A stretch of 64,000 bases of DNA from Bacillus sp. CHD6a (GTDB lineage: Bacteria > Bacillota > Bacilli > Bacillales > Bacillaceae_I), in contig NZ_LBMD01000019.1 in the NCBI RefSeq assembly GCF_001293645.1, forward strand, positions 16,934 to 80,933, written 5' to 3'. The stretch's first letter is position 1, and each line of letters starts with the position of its first letter. This document shows positions 52,701-62,279 of the stretch, piece after piece. Below the pieces are notes generated by a model that saw nothing but the letters and a program-made list of their open reading frames with translations, was not told the origin of the DNA and searched no databases. A program made the position numbers and the translations under genes.

Positions 52701-53840
52701 GTGAATAAAACAATTGATTGGTTCAACAGTATCTGGACTGCTGATTATTGGACGGATTTGAATTTCTGGATTGATATGGGGGTTTCCCTACTCATACTCT
52801 TATTGTTCCTTTTATGGAGAAAATTGTTTACAAAGTACTTCTTTAAAGGTCTTTTGGCCATTTCACAAAAGACACCCACTGATTTATTTACGTATATCGT
52901 ACTTGCATTTAATAAACCAGTGAGAATGTTCTTTGTGATACTTGGGATATTTTTCGCCTTAAAAACAGCACCATTCTCATTAATGGAGGCGCAGACATTA
53001 TCTAAATTGATACGATCTTCTATTATTGGACTGTTTGCTTGGGGTATATTCAATTTCATTCCTTATTCTTCTAATCTATTTACCAACCTTTCCACTAGAT
53101 TAGAATTTGAAGTAGACAAAATTGTCATGCCGTTTGTAACGAAAGTATTGAGATTTATTCTAATTGCTCTTGCATTCAGTATTGTATTGGAAGTGTGGGA
53201 ATATGATGTTGGTGCAATCGTAGCAGGTTTAGGACTGGGTGGACTCGCCTTTGCCTTGGCCGCACAGGAATCCCTTAAAAACTTATTAGGTGGTTTTATC
53301 ATCGTAACCGAAAAACCTTTTACGATGGGGGACTGGATTAAGACTCCAAGTGTTGAAGGTGTAGTAGAGGATATCTCTTTCCGCAGTACACAAGTAAGGA
53401 CTTTTGCTCAAGCCGTGGTTACCGTTCCCAATGCAACATTATCAAACGAACCTATCACAAACTGGTCGAAAATGGGCAAACGACAAATAACCTTTAAGCT
53501 TGGCGTACAGTATGATACAACACGCACTAGTTTAGAAAGAGTCGTGCGAAGAATAGAGAATATGCTTCGCAACCATGAAGCAATTGATCAAGAAACGATT
53601 CTAGTCCGCTTTGATAGTTTTGGAGCTAGCAGCTTAGATATCTTCCTCTACTTCTTTACGAAATCTGTCATGTGGGGCGAATATCTAGAAGTAAAAGAGG
53701 ATATAAACTTCCGAATCATGGAGATCCTTGAGGAAGAAGACGTAGTCGTAGCCTTCCCAACCAGAACACTCCATATTGAAAGCCCACAAGAAGAAAAAGA
53801 AAAACCAAAACAATACAGCCTACGAGGCGAAAAGGCATAA
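52701..53840 (+). CDS. MscS family mechanosensitive channel
   Basis: 379 aa. Three to four N-terminal membrane helices. The pore helix and beta domain are recognisable in GAIVAGLGLGGLAFALAAQE (about residue 175), followed by SLKNLLGGFIIVTEKPF and FRSTQVRTFAQAVVTVPNA. Releases solutes on hypo-osmotic shock; similar to the YhdY group of Bacillus. GTG 52701 is 9 bases after AAGGAGG. Confidence 0.88.
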   Translation: MNKTIDWFNSIWTADYWTDLNFWIDMGVSLLILLLFLLWRKLFTKYFFKGLLAISQKTPTDLFTYIVLAFNKPVRMFFVILGIFFALKTAPFSLMEAQTLSKLIRSSIIGLFAWGIFNFIPYSSNLFTNLSTRLEFEVDKIVMPFVTKVLRFILIALAFSIVLEVWEYDVGAIVAGLGLGGLAFALAAQESLKNLLGGFIIVTEKPFTMGDWIKTPSVEGVVEDISFRSTQVRTFAQAVVTVPNATLSNEPITNWSKMGKRQITFKLGVQYDTTRTSLERVVRRIENMLRNHEAIDQETILVRFDSFGASSLDIFLYFFTKSVMWGEYLEVKEDINFRIMEILEEEDVVVAFPTRTLHIESPQEEKEKPKQYSLRGEKA

Positions 53841-53855
53841 CCCTGTAACATAGTT

Positions 53856-54358
53856 GAACGAAGTGGAAGGCGCGTAGACTCCTTCAAAATGCTAACGCTT
53901 TTCTTCGTGCGATAAATTACTGCCGTAGCCTTCCTTGTCCTGCGGGAGGAAGGGACAAGGGAGACAACGAAGGCATGCTATGGCCACTTTAAAGTTTTTA
54001 ATGATTTCTAGCTGGTGATTGGAGCAAATGGCGAAGACTCCTGAGGGAGATAGCGGTAGCTTGAGACCCCGCAGCGAGGGAAGCCACTGAAAAACTGATA
54101 ACGTAAAGTTTATTATGATTCCTAGCTGATGATTGGAGCAAATGGCGTAGACTCCTGAGGGAGATAGCGCTAGGTGGAGACCCCGCAGGCGTAGCCGAGG
54201 AGGCTCCCGAACCGCCCCTAGGAAAGCGAAGCCATTTGCGGAAATCAACAGCGGTGTATGGTAAAATTTCAAAATCAATGTCTTCCTCAGTGGCTTTCAG
54301 CGAGCCGAGGAGGCTCCCGAACCGCCCGCGGAAAGCGAAGCGCCTGCAACCGAGTGAA
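53856..54358 (+). repeat. Nested core repeats with MITE copy 5
   Basis: 53856-53980: type-B start with the roughly 58-bp sub-insert (AAAATGCTAACGCTTTTC). 53985-54071: MITE left arm and half core. 54080-54297: MITE copy 5. 54298-54358: remaining right half of the outer core. ATTGGAGC recurs at 54018 and 54132, period 114. Confidence 0.78.
54080..54297 (+). mobile_element. MITE copy 5 (218 bp)
   Basis: Left end GAAGCCACTGAAAAAC, right end CCTCAGTGGCTTT. CAGCGAG is repeated at 54072-54078 and 54298-54304; the eighth base differs. Inserted in the middle of an older core copy whose right half continues at 54298. Confidence 0.82.
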
Positions 54359-54387
54359 ACAAGTTAATGTGCTACTATAAATGTACA

Positions 54388-54424
54388 AGAAGGCATAACC
54401 CTAGCAATTAAGGTTATGCCTTCT
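54388..54424. terminator. Hairpin at the 3' end of the FbpA-like gene
   Basis: AAGGCATAACC / GGTTATGCCTT, 11-bp stem; it overlaps the last codons of the minus-strand gene (stop at 54414). T run short on both sides. Confidence 0.65.
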
Positions 54425-54605
54425 TTATTGGACTGACTTTCTTACTCGGAACATCATAAAAGAAATAATTGTACTCTGTCTTTAACTCAGACATTGTCAT
54501 CCCATCCAACACCAACGAGTCATACACCCCGATTAAAAGAAGTTTATTTATATAATACTCACGTTGCTGCTCTAACGCCTGTTGGAGTTTCCTGCTCATT
54601 ATCAT
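54414..54605 (-). CDS. FbpA-like small basic protein
   Basis: 63 aa. An N-terminal helix (LQQALEQQREYYINKLLLIG) is followed by MTMSELKTEYNYFF. This resembles the Fur-regulated basic protein A family (helix plus SELxxEY motif), partners of the iron-sparing sRNA in B. subtilis. No convincing Fur box was found, so the iron link is inference. AGGGAAG precedes the ATG; an ATG two codons on is also possible. Confidence 0.6.
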   Translation of the reverse strand: MIMSRKLQQALEQQREYYINKLLLIGVYDSLVLDGMTMSELKTEYNYFFYDVPSKKVSPIKKA

Positions 54606-54726
54606 TCACTTCCCTTTCAAAGGCTATATGCAAAAAGGTAAGGTTTAGGTCTACGATCCTAATTACTTAGAATATACCCAAAGAATATTGATACAGGATA
54701 AAGCTATTGTAAATTATTCTTAAATT

Positions 54727-57015
54727 TTATTTCCGAATGAAATTTTGCCACTCCGGAGGAAGAAGACTCCTATACTTTGATTGGAAGTAACGATCATCGA
54801 TAAACAGAATGAATCCAGTGTCTTCTTCACTTCGAATTAACCGTCCCCCTGCTTGCTGCACCTTATTCATGCCAGGATAAACATAGGCAAAATCAAAACC
54901 GTTCTGACCTTGCTTTTGAAAATGCTCTTTCATGACATCCCTTTCCATAGATATTCTCGGTAAGCCTACGCCAACAATTCCCACACCCTTCAAACGGTCC
55001 CCTTTTAAATCAATTCCTTCAGAAAAAATTCCTCCCAGCACGGCAAACGCTATAAAGGTCCCTTCTCTTGCAGGGTTGAAGCACTCTAGAAACTTTTCTC
55101 TTTCCGTTTCTGTCATGACAGGTTGCTGAACAAGTGTTTCAATGGAGTCTTCCAACGCGAACTTCTCGTATCTTTCAAAAACCAAAGATAAATATTCATA
55201 CGAAGGAAAAAAGACAAGAAAATTGCCTTTTTCTGCATGAAACACCTCCCTAATCGTCTCGGCAATAGGTAAGATGGATTTTTCTCTATCTTGGTATTTG
55301 GTTGAAATATTTTTGGCATAAATCTTCATTTGTTCGGGATGAAAGGGTGTGTGAATCGATAGATGATAATCTTGCTCCTCCCCTCCCAAAACGGTTTGAA
55401 AGTAACCTAGCGGATGAAGGGTTGCAGAGAAGAATACCGTTGCAACTGCCTTACTTGTCGACTCTTTTATAGCAGCAGAAGAGTCCATACAAGCAAGCTT
55501 TACCGACACTTCACTCTTATAGATCGTCACAATGGTTTTATATCGCTCGTTATAGGCTTTTGCTATTCTTAGAAAATCCTGCCCTTCAAAATAGGCTTCC
55601 AATATTTCTGGATGAGCCATCCCCGAAGGATTTCGAACCAACCATTGTTCACAAGCTTCCACTGCTGCAACCAGTACTTCTATTATAAGGGACGGCTTCT
55701 CATCAAATACAAAATGGTTTGTGATGAGAAGTTCCTTTTTCCACTTTAACAAAGAGTCATTGACTGCTTTAATCTTCAAGTACAATTCTTTATCTGTCCC
55801 CTTTACTTGTCTTGCAGCCTGTAAAAAAACGGACTTGGACAAAGAAGCGGAGAACATCTCACGTGATCTGTCCACAAGATTATGTGCTTCATCTATTAAC
55901 AGAATCGTCTCCTTATGGAAATCTCCCCACCGTTGCAGCCGTACTTTAGGATCAAAAAAGTAATTATAATCACAAATTACTGCATCAGCAAACATCGCAA
56001 GGTCAAGCGAAAACTCAAATGGACAGAGCTGATGTTTGGTTGCATATACCTCAATGGTTCTCCTATCCATCAAACGTTCATTCTCAAGAATATCTTCAAT
56101 TCCTTCCTTTAAACGGTCATAATAACCATCTGCAAAAGGACAAAATTCCTTTTGACAAATGGTTTCTTCTTGAAAGCATATTTTTTCTTTCGCAGTGATG
56201 GTAACAGTTTTCAAGTTCAACCCATTTTCAACAAGAAGCCTAAATGCCTCTTCTGCTATCGTCTTTGTGACAGTTTTTGCAGTAAGATACATTATTTTTT
56301 CTTGTTTCCCCTCCTGCAGAGAAAGTACAGCCGGAAAAATGGTGGCAATCGTTTTCCCGATTCCAGTAGCTGCTTTTGCAAACAACCTTTTTTCTTCGCG
56401 AATTGTTTTATAAACTGCTTTTGCCAAATCTCTTTGACCGGTTCGATAAGATTCATACGGAAATGTCAGTGTTGAAATACTCTCGTTTCTATTTTGTTTA
56501 AATTTCCATAATAGTTTTTGAAAAGTTAGGTACTCTTTTGTTAGTTCCTCAACAAACAACTGGAGTTCCTTCATCTCAAACTGTTTTTCAAAAGTCTTTT
56601 CGTCCTTGTTTTCCCTTTTGGCATATACCATGTGGACTGTTATGATATCTAGTTCATTTTTTAAACAATATATATACGCATACATTTTCAGCTGTGCCCA
56701 GTATGCTTGATAATCTTCTTCGGTTAATGTGTTCAAATCCCTCGCAGTTGTTTTTATTTCCTCTATGATGACTTGATTTTGATTGCGATAGATTCCATCG
56801 CATCTTCCTTCAACATGTAGTTCATAGTCTTCTATTTGCAATTCGATGGAGAGATACACTTCTTTTTCATAATTATCTCCTCTCTCAGCTTGCAGTCTTT
56901 GGTGGGTCCTCGTGCCCTCTTGCATAACATTAGATCCTGTAAATCTCGAATCAATGCTTCCACCCATCATGACAAATTCAACAAGTTTTCTAACTGATAC
57001 GGATAATTTTTTCAT
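54727..57015 (-). CDS. PD-(D/E)XK nuclease fused to an XPD/DinG-type helicase
   Basis: 762 aa. Residues 1-170 look like a Cas4/RecB-type nuclease, with GRCDGIY and IIEEIKTT carrying the Asp and Glu-x-Lys metal ligands. The helicase follows: Walker A ATGIGKT near 218, a cysteine group typical of a 4Fe-4S domain (KICFQEETICQKEFCPFADG ... HQLCPFE), DEAH box LIDEAHN near 375, and C-terminal motifs SEGIDLKGDRL and QAGGRLIRSEEDTG. A 5'-3' DNA helicase with attached nuclease, probably in repair; a phage-defence role is possible but unsupported by neighbours. Divergent from the ger operon. Confidence 0.86.
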   Translation of the reverse strand: MKKLSVSVRKLVEFVMMGGSIDSRFTGSNVMQEGTRTHQRLQAERGDNYEKEVYLSIELQIEDYELHVEGRCDGIYRNQNQVIIEEIKTTARDLNTLTEEDYQAYWAQLKMYAYIYCLKNELDIITVHMVYAKRENKDEKTFEKQFEMKELQLFVEELTKEYLTFQKLLWKFKQNRNESISTLTFPYESYRTGQRDLAKAVYKTIREEKRLFAKAATGIGKTIATIFPAVLSLQEGKQEKIMYLTAKTVTKTIAEEAFRLLVENGLNLKTVTITAKEKICFQEETICQKEFCPFADGYYDRLKEGIEDILENERLMDRRTIEVYATKHQLCPFEFSLDLAMFADAVICDYNYFFDPKVRLQRWGDFHKETILLIDEAHNLVDRSREMFSASLSKSVFLQAARQVKGTDKELYLKIKAVNDSLLKWKKELLITNHFVFDEKPSLIIEVLVAAVEACEQWLVRNPSGMAHPEILEAYFEGQDFLRIAKAYNERYKTIVTIYKSEVSVKLACMDSSAAIKESTSKAVATVFFSATLHPLGYFQTVLGGEEQDYHLSIHTPFHPEQMKIYAKNISTKYQDREKSILPIAETIREVFHAEKGNFLVFFPSYEYLSLVFERYEKFALEDSIETLVQQPVMTETEREKFLECFNPAREGTFIAFAVLGGIFSEGIDLKGDRLKGVGIVGVGLPRISMERDVMKEHFQKQGQNGFDFAYVYPGMNKVQQAGGRLIRSEEDTGFILFIDDRYFQSKYRSLLPPEWQNFIRK

Positions 57016-57145
57016 CTAATAACCTCTGAGACCAATTTTCTTTAAGTATAACAAAAGAACTTCTTCTACTATGCATAATTACCACCTTGACATAGGAAAA
57101 TAAAGTAAATCGAACTATTAAGCTTTGAAAGTGGTGAAGAATACC

Positions 57146-58588
57146 ATGACGAATAATGATCCACTCATATTAACGACAAAACTCGAAGAAAACCTTTTTC
57201 ACTTAAGAGAAAGGTTTGTCCATTCAGAGGATTTCATCATGGAATATCTCCACCTACAAGGTAAGGAATCCTATTTAGTTTATATTGAAACAATCATTGA
57301 TAAAAAGCTTGTTCAAAAAAGGGTTTTAGAGCCTCTTAAGGAAAGTGGAATCAGTAATAACGATGAAAAACAAGCTCTCTCTTTAGTCAAAGAATCAAAT
57401 AGTATTAAAGAGCTAACTCAACGCCTTCTTGAGGGCTGTTGTATTGTACTTAGCCAGAATTCAGATCTCGCTTACATTTTTGAGGTCCCAGTATTTAGCG
57501 AAAGACCAATCAAGGAACCCGAAACAGAAGGAATCATTCGAGGTGCACATGATGGATTTGTTGAATCCCTGTCTACCAATATTTCACTAATAAGAAAACG
57601 TATACATAATCCGAAACTGAAAGTAAAATACATCTACGTCGGCAATGATTCTCATACAAAAATTGGATTAATCTACTTAGATCATATAGCAAATAAAAAA
57701 ACCGTTTCCCTTATCGAGCAAAAACTGTCTGAGATTAATATGGATATTGTATTGGCACCAGGCTACATTGAAGAATTTGTCAGTAACAACACTTCTATAT
57801 TCCCAACCATGCTAAGCACAGAAAGACCTGACCGTATAGTAGCTAATTTAATGGACGGAAGAATTGCCATTATGTCCGATAGCAGCCCAGGTGCGTTAAT
57901 TGCTCCCACCACTTTCTTCACTTTTTATCAATCACCTGATGATTACAACAGCAGGTGGTATTATGGATCTTTTATTCGTTTTATCAGGATTATGGGATTC
58001 CTGATTTCTATTGCTCTTCCTGCATTATATATCGCCATTGTATCGTTTCATTTTGAAGTTCTACCAACAGAAATTGTGTTTTCTATTAAAACCTCCTTAG
58101 AGAATGTCCCATATCCTCCACTGATTGAGGCTTTGGGCATGCAGATTACGTTAGAGATATTGAGAGAAGCTTCTATCAGGCTTCCAAGCAGAATCGCGCA
58201 AACCATTGGGGTTGTAGGAGGTTTGGTTATTGGGACTGCTGTGGTAGAGGCGAACCTTGTATCTAATACGATGATTATTGTGGTTGCCATTACAGCCATT
58301 TCTTCTTTTATCGTACCGATTACAGAGATGGGCTCCGCCATAAGATTGTTGGGATTCCCGTTTATGTTCATGGCAGCTATGTTTGGCTTAATTGGGATGA
58401 GTTTCTTTTTTATGTTTCTACTTATCCACTTATGTAAACTGGAGTCGTTTGGGACACCTTATTTCGCACCACTCTCCACATTAAGGTGGTCAGAAATGAA
58501 AGACACGTTAATTAGAGTGCCATTCCCCCTTTTTAAAACGAGACCTAATGATACGATGCCACAAAAGAAAAATAAGAAGGTAACATAA
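57146..58588 (+). CDS. Spore germination protein, GerA subunit type
   Basis: 480 aa A subunit of a germinant receptor in the inner spore membrane. N-terminal soluble part (1-240) with GAHDGFVESLSTNISLIRKR, typical for GerAA/GerKA, then four to five helices with PALYIAIVSFHFEVLPTE and the C-terminal FGTPYFAPL. ATG 57146 follows GTGGTG at 9 bases; a TTG at 57125 is also in frame. First of three ger genes. Confidence 0.92.
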   Translation: MTNNDPLILTTKLEENLFHLRERFVHSEDFIMEYLHLQGKESYLVYIETIIDKKLVQKRVLEPLKESGISNNDEKQALSLVKESNSIKELTQRLLEGCCIVLSQNSDLAYIFEVPVFSERPIKEPETEGIIRGAHDGFVESLSTNISLIRKRIHNPKLKVKYIYVGNDSHTKIGLIYLDHIANKKTVSLIEQKLSEINMDIVLAPGYIEEFVSNNTSIFPTMLSTERPDRIVANLMDGRIAIMSDSSPGALIAPTTFFTFYQSPDDYNSRWYYGSFIRFIRIMGFLISIALPALYIAIVSFHFEVLPTEIVFSIKTSLENVPYPPLIEALGMQITLEILREASIRLPSRIAQTIGVVGGLVIGTAVVEANLVSNTMIIVVAITAISSFIVPITEMGSAIRLLGFPFMFMAAMFGLIGMSFFFMFLLIHLCKLESFGTPYFAPLSTLRWSEMKDTLIRVPFPLFKTRPNDTMPQKKNKKVT

Positions 58589-58599
58589 GGAGTTTTCCT

Positions 58600-59712
58600 A
58601 TGCAAAAAGGCAGTAAAGTAAACATCAGTCAAGGGCAATTGTTTTTCCTAATTATTCAGGCCCAAATTGGCGTTGGTATCCTCTCTTTACCTTTCGCTGT
58701 CCACAGTACTGCAAAAGGAGATGGATGGATTTCCACACTTATGGCGGGTTTTGTCATTCAACTTTGGATGATGATCTCTTTAACCCTTTCGAGATGCTTT
58801 CCCGAAAAAAATTTCTTCCAAATTTTACGGCATCTTTTTGGCAAGGTATTTGGAAGTTTTCTTATCGTATCCTATACCCTTTATTTCACAGCGGTTGCAG
58901 GGCTTGTAGCTGTATTACAAACCGGACTCATCAACAAATGGATACTACCCCTAACGCCATTTTGGGTACTTTATTTACTGATTATTATCATTGCTGTTTA
59001 TTTAGCGACGGACAATATATTAATCATCGCAAGGTTTTTTGGATTAACTACAGGCATTATAGTCTTTTTCATTTTACTTATTGCAACCGTTTATCGGGAT
59101 GCAAATATTGCCTACATATTACCTGTTGGTCAGAGTGGAATAAAAAATATTATTCTTGCAATCAAGGACGTATTACTTGCTTTGACTGGCTTTGAGCTCA
59201 TCCTCCTCATTTACCCTATGATAAAAAATAAACAAAAAACAGCCAAAACGCTCACCTTCGCCAATATAACAACTGTGCTCATTTATGGTTTCCTTGTGTT
59301 TACAAGCTTAATTATCTTCAGCCCTGAAGAAATAACACTCGTTCCAGAGCCTGTCTTATATATGTTAAAAGCTATATCATTTGAAGTTATTGAAAGATTA
59401 GACCTTATTTTCTTGTCTATTTGGGTGATTCCTATGACAAATTCGTTCATCATTTACTTGTATCAAGCCAGCAAAGGGCTAAAGGAATTGTTCCATACCC
59501 AATCACATGCACCATTTGTACCAATAATTGTCTTCCCAATATTCATTTCAGGTTTCTTTCTACAAAATAAATTTATTATTGAAGATATTAATAAAATCTT
59601 TCAGTACGTAATCTTTGTTTTTGCCTTTATATTGCCACTTTTCTTCTTACTAATTGCTTTAGTTAAAAAGAAAATGAATAGGAGGAAGATCAATGAATCG
59701 GCGAAGTTTTAG
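58600..59712 (+). CDS. Spore germination permease, GerB subunit type
   Basis: 370 aa, ten membrane helices, APC-superfamily-like. Begins with INISQ-type sequence KVNISQGQLFFLIIQAQIGV and GILSLPFAVHSTAKGDGWIS, typical of GerAB/GerKB, the germinant-binding subunit. AAGGAG precedes the ATG. It starts 11 bp after the A gene and overlaps the C gene by 20 bp. Confidence 0.93.
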   Translation: MQKGSKVNISQGQLFFLIIQAQIGVGILSLPFAVHSTAKGDGWISTLMAGFVIQLWMMISLTLSRCFPEKNFFQILRHLFGKVFGSFLIVSYTLYFTAVAGLVAVLQTGLINKWILPLTPFWVLYLLIIIIAVYLATDNILIIARFFGLTTGIIVFFILLIATVYRDANIAYILPVGQSGIKNIILAIKDVLLALTGFELILLIYPMIKNKQKTAKTLTFANITTVLIYGFLVFTSLIIFSPEEITLVPEPVLYMLKAISFEVIERLDLIFLSIWVIPMTNSFIIYLYQASKGLKELFHTQSHAPFVPIIVFPIFISGFFLQNKFIIEDINKIFQYVIFVFAFILPLFFLLIALVKKKMNRRKINESAKF

Positions 59713-60829
59713 TATTATTGTTTGTTTACTATTGGCACTGCTTCTCCTAGCAGGCTGTTGGGACCAACGCCTGTTAAAAGATTTGAAACTAGTGTTTACT
59801 GTTGCTTTTGATGTAGGAGAAGATGGTTCCATCATTTCTCATATTGCTATTAGGGAGTCAGAAAAATTAAGTGTGGGAGGAAAACCTGGCCAAGCAACTG
59901 TTGCAGTGGTAGAAGGTAAAGGAATTACATTGAGGGATACCCGATTAGCGTTTGATAGGAGAATTCCAGGAGAATTCTCACCCAGCAAGATGAGAGCGTA
60001 TCTAATGGGTGAGGACCTGGCCAAAAAGGATATCTATTCCATCCTGGACATCTTATATCGCGACCCAAAGGCTCCATTAGGGGCAAGGCTTGCCATTGTT
60101 CAAGGAAAGGGGCAAGACATCATACAGATGAAGACAATTAAAGAAACCCTGTTAACAGAAGCTATTTCAGACCTTTTGGAAACAGCAGAAAACAATACTA
60201 TCATCAAAAACGAAACCGTCCAAACTGTTTGTCCTACCATGTTTGATCCAAGCGCTGACTTTACTCTGCCAGTCATTAAAAAGATTGAATCGGATCATAT
60301 TGAAGTAATAGGCATGGGATTAATCAGCGATAAGAGCTTTACCGGAATTACACTTAACGACAGACTATCAACGATCTTACTTTTGCTTGCTAATGAAAAA
60401 GGGAAAAGGGCACAAGTCAATATGCTCGTCCACCCAGAAGAGGATAATCCACAGAATCAACATATGACATTAAGTATCTCCAAAGCGAAAAGTCATTTTA
60501 AAACAACCGTCCATTCTCCAACTGATATTAAAGTGACGATAGATTTAAAAATAACAGGTGCGATTGCCGAGTATCCGAAAAATCATCTGTTGGATAAAAA
60601 GAAGGTAAAGGATCTCGAAGAAAAAGCGACCCAGCATTTTATGGCCAAGTCTGAAGAAGTGATAAAAATCATTCAAGATGCCAATAGTGATGTATTAAAA
60701 ATCGGGCAGCATATGAAAGTGCACCACAATAAGACATGGGAAGAAATGAAGTGGAGGGAAGTATATCCGACCATAGAAATCGTTCCGAATGTGACGGTGG
60801 AAATAACAGGAACGGGAATCATTAATTAA
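59693..60829 (+). CDS. Spore germination lipoprotein, GerC subunit type
   Basis: 378 aa Ger(x)C family protein. Lipobox LLAGC with Cys22, followed by the hallmark WDQRLLKDLKLVFTVAFDVG. Anchored to the outer face of the inner spore membrane. The start lies inside the B gene (20-bp overlap) after AGGAGG. A-B-C order equals gerA/gerK; the germinant cannot be deduced. Confidence 0.93.
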   Translation: MNRRSFSIIVCLLLALLLLAGCWDQRLLKDLKLVFTVAFDVGEDGSIISHIAIRESEKLSVGGKPGQATVAVVEGKGITLRDTRLAFDRRIPGEFSPSKMRAYLMGEDLAKKDIYSILDILYRDPKAPLGARLAIVQGKGQDIIQMKTIKETLLTEAISDLLETAENNTIIKNETVQTVCPTMFDPSADFTLPVIKKIESDHIEVIGMGLISDKSFTGITLNDRLSTILLLLANEKGKRAQVNMLVHPEEDNPQNQHMTLSISKAKSHFKTTVHSPTDIKVTIDLKITGAIAEYPKNHLLDKKKVKDLEEKATQHFMAKSEEVIKIIQDANSDVLKIGQHMKVHHNKTWEEMKWREVYPTIEIVPNVTVEITGTGIIN

Positions 60830-60833
60830 TGCA

Positions 60834-60862
60834 TAAAAAAGGAGGAGCATTAAAAGCTCCTC
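60834..60862 (-). terminator. Terminator of the alpha/beta hydrolase gene
   Basis: Minus strand GAGGAGC, TTTTAAT, GCTCCTC then CTTTTTT. The stop codon (60850) lies in the loop. Confidence 0.82.
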
Positions 60863-61572
60863 ACGATACCTTGTACGATTCGTTTCCATTGTTCCTCTTT
60901 GGGGATGCTTGCTTCATTATCCCCCTTTTGAAGGCCATAGTCTCCAAACTGAGAATGATTGCCGCCTTGAATGATAAATGTATAAGTCTGAGATGGAAGC
61001 CGTGAATCAGCTTTAGTTAATTTTTCATCATCAATAACACCGTCCAGTTGGGCTTCAAAAGTAATGACCTCTCCTTTAAAAGATGATAAATCGTCATCTT
61101 CTGATGGATATGCCGCCATTAAGATTAAACCTGTAACCTTATCGGGATTATTCGCCACATATTTTGCAGCCATCGCTCCGCCAAGGGAATGACCTGCCAC
61201 AATCCACTCGCGATCATCATACTCGTCAACAATCTTGTCCGCTTTATCTGAATTAAATACTGCAAGGTGCAAAGGCATCTTTGCGATGATAAAAGGGACC
61301 CCTTGCTCTGCTACCATCTTTGCCAATGGGGCATAAGCGGCAGCTTCTACTCTTCCACCAGGATAGAAGATGATGCCTGCTTCATCATTTTCTACCGTTG
61401 GAAAGAAAGAAATCCAACCATTGTTTTCTTTAATTGTGACATTGTCTGTTGAATCCAAGCTGTCATCATTTATTAATTTATAAGGTGTTGCAATCAAAAA
61501 TAGACATGCTGCAGCCGCTACACCCACAACAATTCCTAAGATAACTAAACTGATCTTTTGCCATTTTTTCAT
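60850..61572 (-). CDS. Membrane-anchored alpha/beta hydrolase
   Basis: 240 aa. One N-terminal membrane helix (about 8-30) leaves the domain outside the cell. Nucleophile motif VAGHSLGGAMA near residue 125, an Asp in AQLDGVIDD near 178, and a His in IQGGNHSQFGDYG near 205. Similar proteins are annotated as alpha/beta hydrolase of unknown substrate. GAGG precedes the ATG. Confidence 0.82.
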   Translation of the reverse strand: MKKWQKISLVILGIVVGVAAAACLFLIATPYKLINDDSLDSTDNVTIKENNGWISFFPTVENDEAGIIFYPGGRVEAAAYAPLAKMVAEQGVPFIIAKMPLHLAVFNSDKADKIVDEYDDREWIVAGHSLGGAMAAKYVANNPDKVTGLILMAAYPSEDDDLSSFKGEVITFEAQLDGVIDDEKLTKADSRLPSQTYTFIIQGGNHSQFGDYGLQKGDNEASIPKEEQWKRIVQGIVRSF

Positions 61573-61643
61573 CTTTGTACCTCACCATAATAGATTACTG
61601 TCTATTTTATGAAAACAAAGAAGGGAAAGCAAATTTCTACCAC

Positions 61644-62267
61644 TTATTTTTCTAAAAGCACCGCTCTAACTGGGCTTCCATCCGCACCCTTTATTTTCAA
61701 AGGCAGGGCAATCAACTCGTACTCGCCTTCTTTAATATCACGTAAATCAATTCCCTCCAGTATACAAATGTTGGCTTGATGCAAGCTGTGATGAATCGGT
61801 AGGTCTTTGCTATCCAACACATCTACACTAGGAAGGTCTACACCAATTAAAGGGACTTCCATTTCCTTCAACAGTTCTACCACTCCTAACGATAGCGTTG
61901 GTATTCGTTCAGGAAACTCTCCTTCGTCCTCCCATGCATCCGTTCGAAAGAGAATTCGTTTTGCATGGTGTTGCTTAAAAGCTTCTTCAACATGCTTTCT
62001 TTCAATAATATGATGTCCTCTTACATCCACAACGACGGCCGGACCTTTGAAAATACAAAGGTCCAACTCATCCATCCGCTTTCCCTTGTCATCAAAATGA
62101 AATGGTGCATCCACATGAGTTGCTGTATGAACACTCATTTTTATACTGCCCACATTAACAGACCCTGTATGCTGCTTTGACCAGTTAACTTGATAGTGAA
62201 ACGGAGTATCTCCTGGCCAAGTAGGAGTATTCTCACTAAGCTGTCTAGATATATCATACATTTTCAT
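61644..62267 (-). CDS. kynB: Kynurenine formamidase
   Basis: Hydrolyses N-formylkynurenine to kynurenine and formate. 207 aa, cyclase-like fold with the metal motif TATHVDAPFHFD near residue 50 and the start YDISRQLSENTPTWPGDTPF. ATG 62267 lies 7 bases after GGAGG, and 12 bp after the kynU stop. Tryptophan degradation by the kynurenine route; tryptophan 2,3-dioxygenase (kynA) is not in the window. Confidence 0.92.
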   Translation of the reverse strand: MKMYDISRQLSENTPTWPGDTPFHYQVNWSKQHTGSVNVGSIKMSVHTATHVDAPFHFDDKGKRMDELDLCIFKGPAVVVDVRGHHIIERKHVEEAFKQHHAKRILFRTDAWEDEGEFPERIPTLSLGVVELLKEMEVPLIGVDLPSVDVLDSKDLPIHHSLHQANICILEGIDLRDIKEGEYELIALPLKIKGADGSPVRAVLLEK

Positions 62268-62279
62268 CACCTTGCCTCC

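Noticed and set aside
54727..57015. Anti-phage defence island around the nuclease-helicase
   Set aside because: Neighbours are an FbpA-like protein, repeats and a germination operon; no restriction, abortive-infection or Cas genes are present.
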